NCBI GenBank assembly: GCA_030651815.1
Contig: JAUSBW010000241.1
Location: 1-48,025 of the forward strand
Reading direction: 5' to 3'
DNA length: 48,025 bases
Source of the DNA: Methanoregula sp.
Lineage (GTDB): Archaea; Halobacteriota; Methanomicrobia; Methanomicrobiales; Methanospirillaceae
In this document: positions 25,494-33,984 of the stretch, one piece after another
Layout of the letters: each line of letters starts with the position of its first letter
How positions within the stretch are numbered: the first letter of the stretch is position 1
The notes under the pieces: model-generated
Told to the model about the DNA's origin: nothing
The model's input: only the letters and a program-made list of their open reading frames with translations
The model's database searches: none
Translations under genes and position numbers: made by a program

Positions 25494-26843
25494 TTATTCA
25501 CCTTTCCGTTTTTTGAGCATCCCAGATGCATATTTTAAAAGCCCGTAAACACCATCTGTTGAAGGGTGGACTTCGATGAACTCTTCAAAGTCATGGACAG
25601 AAAAATGGCGTCTCATAAGAAACGCCATGTATCCTAAAATGAGCCCGCCGCCCGGCCCCGCAGCACACACACCCCCGATCGAACCATCATCGGGATCGAA
25701 GATGAGTTTTGCAAGTCCCGTGTTGCCGGAAGGCACTGACCAGAACGTGCCCGGGCCGGCAGGTCCCGGGATCGTAAGGGATGTCATGTCCTCTGTCTCG
25801 GTGATGCAGAATGCCAGTTCCTGCGAGAGGTTTATCGATTGCGGAATGAACCGGTAATCCATGGTACGGGGGATACCGAGGATGTTGTCAGCAGCAACAA
25901 TGCCCTGGTACCGGGCAACCGGCGTGAGATACGGGGGTCCGATCACATCCCCGCAGGCATACACTTCCGGCACACTGGTGCGCATGTGTTCATCCACGAT
26001 GATTTCACCACCCGGTCCTTTTTTGATCCCGTTGAGCATTTCAGAACGCGGTACGAGTCCTGCGGCGATCAGGACAGCATCTGCTTCATGCGGGAAAGTT
26101 TGTCCATCAGTTGCCAGAGTGAGGGATTTCACTCCATTACTACTGCAAATTGACCTGACCTGCGTATTCTCCAGTATCTCCACAGTTTTGAGTTCTTTTA
26201 TTGCCAGATGGCGGAGGTGTTTGTCAGTATCTTTCAAAAACGTGCTCCGGCACAGGAGGGTTACTTCGCTTCCGAACGTGCTGAAAATATATGCAAATTC
26301 CGCAGCCATCACCCCCCCGCCGATAATGGCTAGGTTTTTTGGGATCTTTTTCATGCCAGACAAAGTATGAGGGGTATACACTTCCGGCAGATCAATTCCA
26401 TGAATATCAGGAATATTGGGTCGGGATCCTGTAGCAGCGATTACGGTATCAGCATCAATTCTCTCATCGTCTAAAAAGACGGTCTTTCCTTCAAGCCGAC
26501 CGGTTTTCCCGTAGATGATCTCCACACCAGCGGATTTTGTCTCGGTATCAAGCACGGATGCGATCTTTGACTGAATCGCATGCATCTCATCGAGCATCCT
26601 GGGAAAATTGATTGCGGGAGAAGAATCGATCACGCCGAGACGCTGGAATTCCCGGACTGAATTGATAGTGCGGGCGACATCATTCAGGGCACAGACGGGC
26701 ATGCAGCCAAAATGGAGACATTGCCCCCCGATGCCCCCGCGCTCGATAAGCCGGACCTCTCTTCCTGCGGATGCGAGCCGTATAGATGCGATCCTGCCCG
26801 CAGGGCCTCCCCCCAGAACAACGATCATGGGATTTCTGTGCAT
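25494..26843 (-). CDS. FAD pyridine nucleotide-disulfide oxidoreductase (dihydrolipoamide dehydrogenase-like)
   Basis: About 449 residues from the preferred ATG. N-terminal FAD dinucleotide fold IVVLGGGPAGRIASIRLASAGREVRLIE, then the redox disulfide in GGQCLHFGCMPV (CxxxxC). NAD(P)-binding fold NLAIIGGGVMAAEFAYIFSTFGSEVTLL, and the second FAD contact VYACGDVIGPPYLTPVARYQG. The C-terminal dimerisation domain has GGVCAAGPGGG and ends near EVHPSTDGVYGLLKYA, with the HP pair of disulfide reductases retained. Substrate unknown (no lipoyl-enzyme genes nearby). The start is ATG 26843 or the adjacent 26846; TTTAAAAA lies ~20-25 bp upstream, suggesting a leaderless message. Confidence 0.87.
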   Translation of the reverse strand: MHRNPMIVVLGGGPAGRIASIRLASAGREVRLIERGGIGGQCLHFGCMPVCALNDVARTINSVREFQRLGVIDSSPAINFPRMLDEMHAIQSKIASVLDTETKSAGVEIIYGKTGRLEGKTVFLDDERIDADTVIAATGSRPNIPDIHGIDLPEVYTPHTLSGMKKIPKNLAIIGGGVMAAEFAYIFSTFGSEVTLLCRSTFLKDTDKHLRHLAIKELKTVEILENTQVRSICSSNGVKSLTLATDGQTFPHEADAVLIAAGLVPRSEMLNGIKKGPGGEIIVDEHMRTSVPEVYACGDVIGPPYLTPVARYQGIVAADNILGIPRTMDYRFIPQSINLSQELAFCITETEDMTSLTIPGPAGPGTFWSVPSGNTGLAKLIFDPDDGSIGGVCAAGPGGGLILGYMAFLMRRHFSVHDFEEFIEVHPSTDGVYGLLKYASGMLKKRKGE

Positions 26844-26913
26844 CATAATGAGAAAAATCTGATTTTTAAAGGGAACGGGATCTCCTCTTATGAGGCCCGC
26901 CAGTCCCTTGCTA

Positions 26914-27867
26914 TTAGAAGACTTCGCAGCCCTCGTCCATCGGTTCTGATAGCAGTTCACCGGTGAATGCATTCACTTCGACAATCTTCTTGCCCCGTAT
27001 CTGCCAGACCGGGATATAGATCTGCTTTGAATCAATGGTGATATTTTTCCTGTCGGGTTTTAAGATCTTCTCTTCATAGAAGATCGCATCGCCTTTCTCC
27101 TGCTTGATCCGGACTTTCTGGGTGAGCCGTTCGATCAATTCGGTGATGATCCGCTCGGAGGCTTCATCTTTGCGGATATGTGAATCACAGACCTCAGCCC
27201 CGCCGGGAATCTCAGTCTCTTCAACCTGCTTCCCGTCGAGATCGATCTTTATCCCGTTGATTGCATTGATCGCACCCCAGCCGTCGGCATCAAAGGGGAT
27301 TCTGCGGTCTTTATACACCTGCTCTCCGCTGCTCGTATAGTGGAACAGGAAATGGGGGATGAACCGCAATTTTGCCGCACCCTGCACCCCGGCGGTGCGG
27401 ATCGCAGCCTGCTCGGTGATTTTTACAGGGAGATGGGGTATCGTGATACCTGAAGGCTCTTGTTCTTTGGCTGCGGCCGCAGATACAGCTGCTTTTTTGG
27501 CTTTTGCCGGAGTGAGATCCAGTGCCAGTTCGCGATCGAGGATGTCGGCAAGAACCGCTTCTCCGGTATACCGGACGAACTCATCGATACCCCACTGTAT
27601 GCAGTTATCAGTTGCAATACTCTTTTCAAGAGTGAACAAAAGCTTCTTGCAGTTCATCTCATGATCATCGATCATGAGACTGTAGTTGGTCTTGTCGAAC
27701 TGTCCGATCAGATCCTTCTCGTTCGAACAGAGCACCAGCAGGCAGGTGCCGTCACGCACTGCTGAAAGGTCAAGAGGGTCATCTACCTCTTCAACCTCGT
27801 ACCGTGCCGCTTCAAGAATGAGTCGCATCGCATTCTTGGCTTTTTCCCGCATATCGTGTTCCATCAT
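26914..27867 (-). CDS. Lineage-specific hypothetical protein (317 aa)
   Basis: I do not recognise the family. The N-terminal third looks like a nuclease-type alpha/beta fold (ARYEVEEVDDPLDLSAVRDGTCLLVLCS) without a clear catalytic set; then a linker rich in Ala/Lys (AKAKKAAVSAAAAKEQ); the C-terminal part has strand-rich segments FHYTSSGEQVYKDRRIPFDADGWGAINAINGIKIDL and ends IPVWQIRGKKIVEVNAFTGE, which resembles a PepSY-like end. Soluble, no signal. Divergent from the NrpR-domain gene with a 42-bp gap. Confidence 0.65.
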   Translation of the reverse strand: MMEHDMREKAKNAMRLILEAARYEVEEVDDPLDLSAVRDGTCLLVLCSNEKDLIGQFDKTNYSLMIDDHEMNCKKLLFTLEKSIATDNCIQWGIDEFVRYTGEAVLADILDRELALDLTPAKAKKAAVSAAAAKEQEPSGITIPHLPVKITEQAAIRTAGVQGAAKLRFIPHFLFHYTSSGEQVYKDRRIPFDADGWGAINAINGIKIDLDGKQVEETEIPGGAEVCDSHIRKDEASERIITELIERLTQKVRIKQEKGDAIFYEEKILKPDRKNITIDSKQIYIPVWQIRGKKIVEVNAFTGELLSEPMDEGCEVF

Positions 27868-27881
27868 ACATAAATTGCCTT

Positions 27882-27909
27882 ACTCTTATAGAACAATTTT
27901 TCTATTGTT
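27882..27909 (+). promoter_or_regulatory. Palindrome abutting the NrpR-domain gene
   Basis: AACAAT (27892-27897), a six-base T-rich spacer and ATTGTT (27904-27909) form a perfect 6+6 inverted repeat directly before the ATG at 27910. It sits inside the divergent promoter region, just downstream of a CTTATAG box. It could bind a dimeric regulator. It does not match the GGAA-N6-TTCC operator known for NrpR. Confidence 0.4.
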
Positions 27910-28674
27910 ATGTCCGAGATTAGTATAATGACCCTCCCGCTGAAGTTTGTCAACCATAATATCGAAGATTTTGCCATTCAGGTAACATTCGATCCAATTG
28001 CGGGAGAAGGAAAGGTTGTGTACAATCTTTCATTGATAAAAAACGAAGATCTTGATTTTGCGGTATCCATACTTAAAGACGCGAACAAAACCGGTGTCAG
28101 TGTCAGCGGGATGGTTAAGTTCTTTTCTTCTGGAGAAAAGGTTGCAGATTTTGTGATCCCCAAAGGCTTAACCGGCATCTGCACGATGTGCAGCATCACC
28201 TTTGACGGGCTTTTGATCCGGCGGGGTATCCCGATCAATCCGATTGGTGGGGGGGTAGTAGAGATTGAGAACCGGACACCGATCCGCTTCACTCATATCA
28301 TCCTGTACGAGTACACCACAATCGATCCGCTGCAGGTGCTCATATCCCAGAAGACTACTTCAGTAACCAATGTGATGCGACTGGGGAGTGGCAACATTCT
28401 TGCAAATATCCGGGAGTTCCACATGGAAGCAGAGCCCCTTGTAGGAAGTGTGCTCGACGAACTTTCGAGCAGCAGCTACTCAGGTATCCTTGAAGTCGGC
28501 ATGCCTAACCTGTCACTCCTCGGCGTGCCCGTGAGCCCGCAGTACGTTGCCATTGCCGCTGTTGGCGGTACTAATCCTATGGCAGCGATCCGGGAAGGGG
28601 GACGATGGGTTCAGACGCAGGCAATGAAGGGTCTGATGGATATCCGGGAGATGGAAGAGATCAGGGATTATTAA
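27910..28674 (+). CDS. Stand-alone NrpR regulatory-domain (DUF128) protein
   Basis: 254 residues. Resembles the DUF128 effector domain of NrpR, the archaeal nitrogen regulator that senses 2-oxoglutarate: hydrophobic strands, GLTGICTMCSITFDGLLIRRGIP near the middle, GSGNILANIREFHMEA and GVPVSPQYVAIAAVGGTNPMAA near the C terminus. No winged-helix DNA-binding domain is encoded in front of it, so it may act as a partner or co-repressor subunit, or have another ligand. The start ATG follows the palindrome immediately, so the message is leaderless or nearly so. Family assignment is by motif memory, moderately sure. Confidence 0.7.
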   Translation: MSEISIMTLPLKFVNHNIEDFAIQVTFDPIAGEGKVVYNLSLIKNEDLDFAVSILKDANKTGVSVSGMVKFFSSGEKVADFVIPKGLTGICTMCSITFDGLLIRRGIPINPIGGGVVEIENRTPIRFTHIILYEYTTIDPLQVLISQKTTSVTNVMRLGSGNILANIREFHMEAEPLVGSVLDELSSSSYSGILEVGMPNLSLLGVPVSPQYVAIAAVGGTNPMAAIREGGRWVQTQAMKGLMDIREMEEIRDY

Positions 28675-28694
28675 AAAAGTTAAAAAATGTTGTT

Positions 28695-29474
28695 TCATTC
28701 CGGCTTTTTTGCCCAGTCAACGATCAGGTTGTAATACCGTGAGAAGAACCTGACAAATCCTTCTGCTTCTGAGAAGAGCGCTACCGCATCCTCCTTTCCT
28801 GTTCCTAAAATGACCAGTACGCGCCGGTTATCGACAATGCAGATGCCCCCAGCCATCATGTCTTTCACTTTGTCGAGCTCGCGGGGCATCTCCGGGTGCT
28901 TCTTGACATAGACTCGCATTTTTCCCTTGTTGCCCCCCTCCCACTGGTGGGTGACAATCTCAACATCCGCACGCTCTGCCACAGCATCGAGCATCTCTTT
29001 AATTTCCGGTGAAATGATCTGGAGGTGGGCGATGATCCGGATGTCATGGCTGGCAGCGGTTATGATATCGGCAAGTTTCCTCCGGATGTTTTCGATACCA
29101 TAGACATTCCATATAAGTTCCTCGCTGCTCTGTTCATGGCTGATTCGTTCACTGTGGATCGCTGAGAGGATCTCACGGGCATCGGCAGCATCGCATTCGA
29201 TCCTGCTCATCATTATTGCAACCCCCTCCTCCGGAGAGAGAGCAGCAAACCGTTTGGGAGTTGAACGGGCTACGGATATGAGTTTTTTTTCCTGGAGTTG
29301 ATCGAGTACGGGATACACGGATGCGCGCGGGACGGTGGATATTTCATGGATCTCGCTGGCGGTCGCGCTTACCACTTTTAAAAGAGCAATATATACCAGC
29401 GCCTCGTATTTTGTCAAACCGAGTGATTTGAGGCAGTCAATAACCCTTGCATTGTCGGGTGTGGGGGATCTCAT
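28695..29474 (-). CDS. TrmB-family transcriptional regulator
   Basis: 259 residues. N-terminal winged helix: LKSLGLTKYEALVYIALLKVVSATASEIHEISTVPRASVYPVLDQLQEKKLISV, the classical TrmB signature, followed by ~175 residues of the C-terminal effector/dimerisation domain (IRIIAHLQIISPEIKEMLDAV, ICIVDNRRVLVILGTG). TrmB proteins bind palindromes at promoters and respond to small molecules, often sugars. The gene is divergent from a cell-surface-protein gene across 65 bp, where a perfect 8+8 palindrome lies (29507-29528). Confidence 0.9.
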   Translation of the reverse strand: MRSPTPDNARVIDCLKSLGLTKYEALVYIALLKVVSATASEIHEISTVPRASVYPVLDQLQEKKLISVARSTPKRFAALSPEEGVAIMMSRIECDAADAREILSAIHSERISHEQSSEELIWNVYGIENIRRKLADIITAASHDIRIIAHLQIISPEIKEMLDAVAERADVEIVTHQWEGGNKGKMRVYVKKHPEMPRELDKVKDMMAGGICIVDNRRVLVILGTGKEDAVALFSEAEGFVRFFSRYYNLIVDWAKKPE

Positions 29475-29506
29475 TTGAACATGACTTTATATTCTGCAAT
29501 ATTAAA

Positions 29507-29528
29507 TGTTGTTATAAAAATAACAACA
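29507..29528. promoter_or_regulatory. Candidate TrmB operator over the shared promoter
   Basis: TGTTGTTA (29507-29514), spacer TAAAAA, TAACAACA (29521-29528): a perfect 8+8 inverted repeat. Its centre contains the TTATAAAAA box for the plus-strand gene, ~24 bp before ATG 29540, which implies a leaderless transcript. It is ~45 bp from the minus-strand TrmB start. A dimeric regulator bound here would block TBP for the plus-strand gene and perhaps for itself. Confidence 0.65.
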
Positions 29529-29539
29529 CGTGATCACTG

Positions 29540-30828
29540 ATGGAATATCACAGATTTATCATTTTTGTCCTGGTCATGTTTCTGGGTTGCAGCATGCCGG
29601 TGATGGGTGTGGACACCTATCTGGGATCAAGCCCACGGATGTCAGCAGAACTTTCGGGTATCAATGAATTCACCCCGGGACAGGATGTTACCATAAATGT
29701 CATAGTACGGAACAGTGGAGTGAACGATTTAAAATTTGTCACCATCGGGACGATCGAACGCGATGATCTGCCGACCACTGCCAAGATGGTTATGGAGGGA
29801 CTCGGTTCTGGCAGTGCACCTGTCATAATCAAATCAGATCTTCAGAATGTCGGGGATATCAAGTCGCAGGGGCTTTTTACGGTTCCCATTTTAGCAAAAA
29901 TCCTGTCCAACGCCTCTATGGGGGAATACCAGATCCCTCTTACGATCCGGTACACCTACCTTGCATCTGCTGACAATTATGCGAATGACACCCTTCAGAA
30001 TTATTACCGTGTCGCTAGTGAGACGATTCCTCTCACCATACGGATCAAACCCCTGGTGAAGATCGATGTCATTGAAGCAGTGCCGGAAAACTTAAATGTT
30101 GGCAGTGGCGGATATCTCGATCTGAAGATACAAAATATCGGGTTTGAAGACGGGAAGAAAGCAACAGTAAAGATAATTCGTAACGGTCAGAGCCCGATCA
30201 TCCCCACTGACAGCAGCGTTTTTATTGGGGACTTCCCGCGCAATGGAACCGTTTCCTGCAGGTACAAAGTGGCAGTATCGGGCAATGCAGCACAACAGAC
30301 CTACCCGGTCGATGTTGCGGTCACCTATGAAAACCGTGGGGAGATATCGTTACATCTGCTACAGATACAGTAGGAATTCCTGTTGGCGGGAAACTAACTT
30401 TTTCGGTTACTTCGGATCCTGCCCGGGTCATTCCCGGCTCGGACACCGTGATTACCGTAGAATACAAAAATAACGGAGATATGACTGCATACCATTCACA
30501 GGCACGGATCTCCGCAGTCGATCCGTTTAAGAGTTCGGATGATACTTCCTATCTCGGGGATCTGAAACCCGGGGAACGGGCCACTGCCCGTTACCAGATA
30601 CATGCGGAGGATGCAGCGGAGATCAAGACCTATCTGCTGGATGCTGAGATACGGTACAGGGATGCACTCGACAACAGTCAGGTATCAGATACGTTCAAAG
30701 TACCGGTTTTAGTAGAGCCAAAACCTGCATCAAGTGAACTGGTATCGATGCTTCCCGCACTCGTTCTTATCGTAATTATCGGTATTGGCGCCGGGTATTA
30801 TTTACTTGTAATGAGAAAGAAGAAGTGA
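29540..30828 (+). pseudogene. Frameshifted COG1361-type cell-surface protein
   Basis: The first frame (29540-30373) gives a signal peptide, then repeated beta domains of the COG1361 (S-layer/NEW3-like) kind: ITPGQDVTINVIVRNSG-style segments (here FTPGQDVTINVIVRNSG, then LNVGSGGYLDLKIQNIGFEDG). At about 30340, in GTGGGGAGATATCG, the coding frame jumps. The second frame continues as IVTSATDTVGIPVGG...RVIPGSDTVITVEYKNNG to a C-terminal helix LPALVLIVIIGIGAGYYLLVM and an RKKK tail, stop at 30826-30828. Restoring the frame needs one extra base in the G run. The intact protein would be ~430 residues, exported and C-terminally membrane-anchored. Confidence 0.8.
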
Positions 30829-31535
30829 TGCTTGGATGGGATAGGGCTCTCCCTTTGCCCTCAGTCCGGACAATTGAGGAGATGCGGTCTGTCCTTGCCG
30901 ACCCTTCGTGTGAGGGCAGCACCCCCCTCTATTTTATGTACCGCGATCTGGCAAAGTCAGACGCGGACCGGCAATGGTTACACAGCCACTCGCTGCGCTA
31001 TGATCTCACAGTTATTCCACCCTGCACCCTTTGTGGTGAATGGGTGAAAACCAAGGGACATTATCACCCGCAAAAACCTTCCGGGATTGGGTATCCGGAA
31101 GTCTATGAAGTCTTAGAAGGCGAGGCTCTGTACCTGCTCCAGTCGCGGAGGCTGGATGATGTGGTGATGATCTCTGCAAGCACCGGAGATACCGTCATTA
31201 TCCCCCCGGATTATGGGCACATCTCCATCAATCCCTCTGCTGATAAGACCCTTGCCATGGCCAATATTGTCTCTACTGCGTTTGAGAGCGAGTACGGTGA
31301 ATACGAGACTCTCCACGGGGCAGCGTATTATGCGATGAGCAATGGAAACCTGAAGAAAAACCCCTATTACCCGAAGATACCTGAGGTGAGGTATCCCGGT
31401 TCACACTGGAGATCCGCTATGCACCGCTTCTGCACGGGGCCACTCTACACTCTTATCGGGAATGGGTCAGTACTCGGGTTCCTCAACTTCCCGGAAAAAT
31501 ACCCGGCTGTCTTTGCAGAGCTGCTAAAAGGTTAG
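30828..31535 (+). CDS. pgi: Glucose-6-phosphate isomerase, cupin type
   Basis: 235 residues from ATG 30828. Interconverts glucose 6-phosphate and fructose 6-phosphate. The cupin metal site is visible: KGHYHPQ (two His), then EVYEVLEGEA (Glu) and PPDYGHISIN (His). This archaeal family (GPI, pfam06560) is unrelated to the classical PGI. The start codon shares the A of the preceding stop (TGATG), so it is coupled to the frameshifted surface protein. Its last 53 bp overlap the end of nadE on the other strand. Confidence 0.88.
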   Translation: MLGWDRALPLPSVRTIEEMRSVLADPSCEGSTPLYFMYRDLAKSDADRQWLHSHSLRYDLTVIPPCTLCGEWVKTKGHYHPQKPSGIGYPEVYEVLEGEALYLLQSRRLDDVVMISASTGDTVIIPPDYGHISINPSADKTLAMANIVSTAFESEYGEYETLHGAAYYAMSNGNLKKNPYYPKIPEVRYPGSHWRSAMHRFCTGPLYTLIGNGSVLGFLNFPEKYPAVFAELLKG

Positions 31536-32259
31536 GTGATGAGAGCCGCTTATGCTCACTTTTCTTCACCAGTACAAGGACTTTTTCCTCAGTAGTTGTG
31601 GCTGCCAGCCACTGGTGCTGTTCAAGAGCCCGTAATGCTGCATCAATCTCGGCATAGGAAAGCCCGATTTCGCTCTCGTCACTCTGGCCTTCCCACAACC
31701 CGGCAGACGGGGCTTTTTTTAAGATAGGATCCGGAATCTTCAGTTCCCTTGCGGCTTCATAGACTTCATCCTTATACAGGTGAAGGATCGGCTGCACGTC
31801 CGCTGCATTATCCCCGAATTTGGTGCTGTAACCGAGCATATACTCGCTCCGGTTGGATGTGCCGCAGACAAGCCGGTGGTCCCGGTTGGCGTAATAATAG
31901 ATCACAGCCATCCTGACACGCGCCATGAGGTTCCCCTCCAGGTACCGCGATGGGGAATAATCCGGTATGGTTTTAAACCCCTCAAGCATAGGTTCGATAC
32001 TGACTATTCTGTGCTCCATACCCAGCCCGGCACAGAGTAATGCCGCGTCCTCACAATCTTCTGGATTGCTGATTGCAGACGGAAGAGAAAGTCCAAGCAC
32101 CTTTTCAGGGCCGATCGCCCGGCAGCAGAACGCAGCTGCCACCGCAGAGTCTACACCTCCACTCACACCTATGACGATACCCGTGCACCCACTGTTCCAG
32201 CAGGCATACCGGATCATCTGTTCAATCTGTCCCAACCTGCACCCAAGATCTGCTGCCAT
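31483..32259 (-). CDS. nadE: NH3-dependent NAD+ synthetase
   Basis: 258 residues. Makes NAD+ from deamido-NAD, ATP and ammonia. PP-loop SGGVDS at 33-38, YTEM-type segments such as LVCGTSNRSEYMLGYSTKFGDNAADVQPI, and PSAGLWEGQSDESEIGLSYAEIDAAL near the C terminus. No glutaminase domain, so it uses free ammonia or a partner. Minus strand, 15 bp after the K+ channel gene. Its C-terminal tail overlaps the convergent isomerase gene. Confidence 0.93.
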   Translation of the reverse strand: MAADLGCRLGQIEQMIRYACWNSGCTGIVIGVSGGVDSAVAAAFCCRAIGPEKVLGLSLPSAISNPEDCEDAALLCAGLGMEHRIVSIEPMLEGFKTIPDYSPSRYLEGNLMARVRMAVIYYYANRDHRLVCGTSNRSEYMLGYSTKFGDNAADVQPILHLYKDEVYEAARELKIPDPILKKAPSAGLWEGQSDESEIGLSYAEIDAALRALEQHQWLAATTTEEKVLVLVKKSEHKRLSSPNLLAALQRQPGIFPGS

Positions 32260-32274
32260 GCGTTTTTCTCTTTG

Positions 32275-33984
32275 TTATATCAGATGAATGAACTTTTTCA
32301 ACTGTTCGGTATCCCCGACTGCTATGAGGGCATCCCCTTCAAGAATGATCTCTTCTGCTTCAGGGGCAATGATTGAGCGGCTCTGGCTCTCGATACCTAT
32401 GATACGGACACCTGTTTTTCTGGTAAACCATTTCAGGGGTTTTGCGTAGGCTTTATTGGCATGTTTCAGGATCACAATGTCTCCGTTGGGCAGTTCGAGA
32501 AGAATGGTGGCAGTACCAGCCAGGATGATCCTTGCGATCGTCTGGCCCCCGATCATGGGCAGCAGGGCTACGTAATCAGCACCCGCCCGGTAGAGTTTTT
32601 CAACGCTTGCCGGCTCATTGGCACGGGCAAGGATTCGTATGACCGGGTTCAGGTTCCGGGCCATAAGCGTGGTAAAAATATTCACATCGTCATCGTTTAA
32701 GGCAACAATACAGAACCGTGCTTCTTCTATGCGGGCTTTTTTCAACACCGCTTCATCCTCTGCATTGCCGATAACCTGTTCCACGGCTTGTTGTTTTGAA
32801 TCCACTACTATGCAGGAGACGCCGGATGCATGGAGTTCCTGGTATGCACCGGCACCAACATCCCCAAATCCTGCGATCACCGCAAAAGCGTCTGCACACC
32901 CGTAGGTATTGAACTCTTCCCGGATCGCAGTGACAATGGATTCAGCCCTGCCAAAAAGGAAGAGTGATGTCGTGTTGTCGACAACGATATCGTGACTGGG
33001 TTCAGGAATGAATTTTCCGGCCTTCCAGAGGAATGGCACAATGATGCCGAATCGCTCAAAAAGCTGAAGTTCTGAAAGGGACTTGAATGCCGCCCGGCAC
33101 CCGAAAACCACCGGAATGTTGATGAGCCGGAGTTCCTGTTCTGCCGTGTGATCGAGGTTGATGTTGATCCTGTCAAGCCCGGGAATATCCGGCTCTGCAT
33201 CCCCGCCCGGGTTGAGGACTGCATGGCGTGCTAAGATCCTCCCGGTTGCATGTTTGGGGGACAGAACATAATCTGCTCCTGCATGACGGAGATACCGTTC
33301 AAAGGAAAGTTTATCCACAACCGAAATGATCTTTCCTTTAACCCGTTCCCGAATGCCAAGAACGATACTGGCGGTCTGCCGTTCATCTTTGCAGATAACA
33401 ATATTCCGGGCCTTATCGATGTGTGCTGCCACCCACGTTGAGGGATCGGTATAATTCCCCCAGATCACGTAGGCGCGTTTCCGGTAATGCGTGGCAATCT
33501 CAAGAGCGATTGCCTTGTCCTGTTCAATGATTACGATATCGTGTTCTGATATCGTGAGACTGTCAATAACCGAACGGGTAAGCTCATCATATCCCATCAC
33601 AACGGTATGTCCTGACAACACATGCGGGGTTTTTCGTGGGGGGGCGGGTGCAAGGAGAATGGTGAGGTACGGGGCGAGGAGAAGCGGGATAACGACGAAG
33701 ATCATTATCACCCCTGAGAGGATGATTTGGATCGCAAGGAATATCGTGAGATCATTATTGAATGGGAGGAGCTCACCATACCCGACAGTTGTCATAGACT
33801 GGACAACAAACAAAAGGGCACTGGTCAAGGTTATGGGTTTGTTCTCAAGCACCGGATATACCGTATGGAAGATGTACGTGTAGAGTGCGATGAGCATGGC
33901 AAACGCGAAAAAATAGATCCCTATCTGGATACCGGGGGAGTTCCTGATCACCCGCCATACCTGCCCTCGTTTAGGATGCGCCAT
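32275..33984 (-). CDS. Potassium channel with two RCK (TrkA) units
   Basis: 569 residues. N-terminal pore module: helix IYFFAFAMLIALYTYIFHTVY, pore loop with selectivity filter TTVGYG (65-70), second helix LAIQIILSGVIMIFVVIPLLL. Then a TrkA-N unit (TVVMGYDELTRSVID, binding of a nucleotide is expected but the GxGxxG is weakened), a linking TrkA-C like region, a second TrkA-N (AVIAGFGDVGAGAYQELHASG, a canonical GxGxxG) and a final TrkA-C (IIGIESQSRSIIAPEAEEIILEGDALIAVGD). It should form a ligand-gated K+ channel in the cytoplasmic membrane. The start overlaps the end of the Ncs6-like gene by 14 bp. Confidence 0.9.
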   Translation of the reverse strand: MAHPKRGQVWRVIRNSPGIQIGIYFFAFAMLIALYTYIFHTVYPVLENKPITLTSALLFVVQSMTTVGYGELLPFNNDLTIFLAIQIILSGVIMIFVVIPLLLAPYLTILLAPAPPRKTPHVLSGHTVVMGYDELTRSVIDSLTISEHDIVIIEQDKAIALEIATHYRKRAYVIWGNYTDPSTWVAAHIDKARNIVICKDERQTASIVLGIRERVKGKIISVVDKLSFERYLRHAGADYVLSPKHATGRILARHAVLNPGGDAEPDIPGLDRININLDHTAEQELRLINIPVVFGCRAAFKSLSELQLFERFGIIVPFLWKAGKFIPEPSHDIVVDNTTSLFLFGRAESIVTAIREEFNTYGCADAFAVIAGFGDVGAGAYQELHASGVSCIVVDSKQQAVEQVIGNAEDEAVLKKARIEEARFCIVALNDDDVNIFTTLMARNLNPVIRILARANEPASVEKLYRAGADYVALLPMIGGQTIARIILAGTATILLELPNGDIVILKHANKAYAKPLKWFTRKTGVRIIGIESQSRSIIAPEAEEIILEGDALIAVGDTEQLKKFIHLI

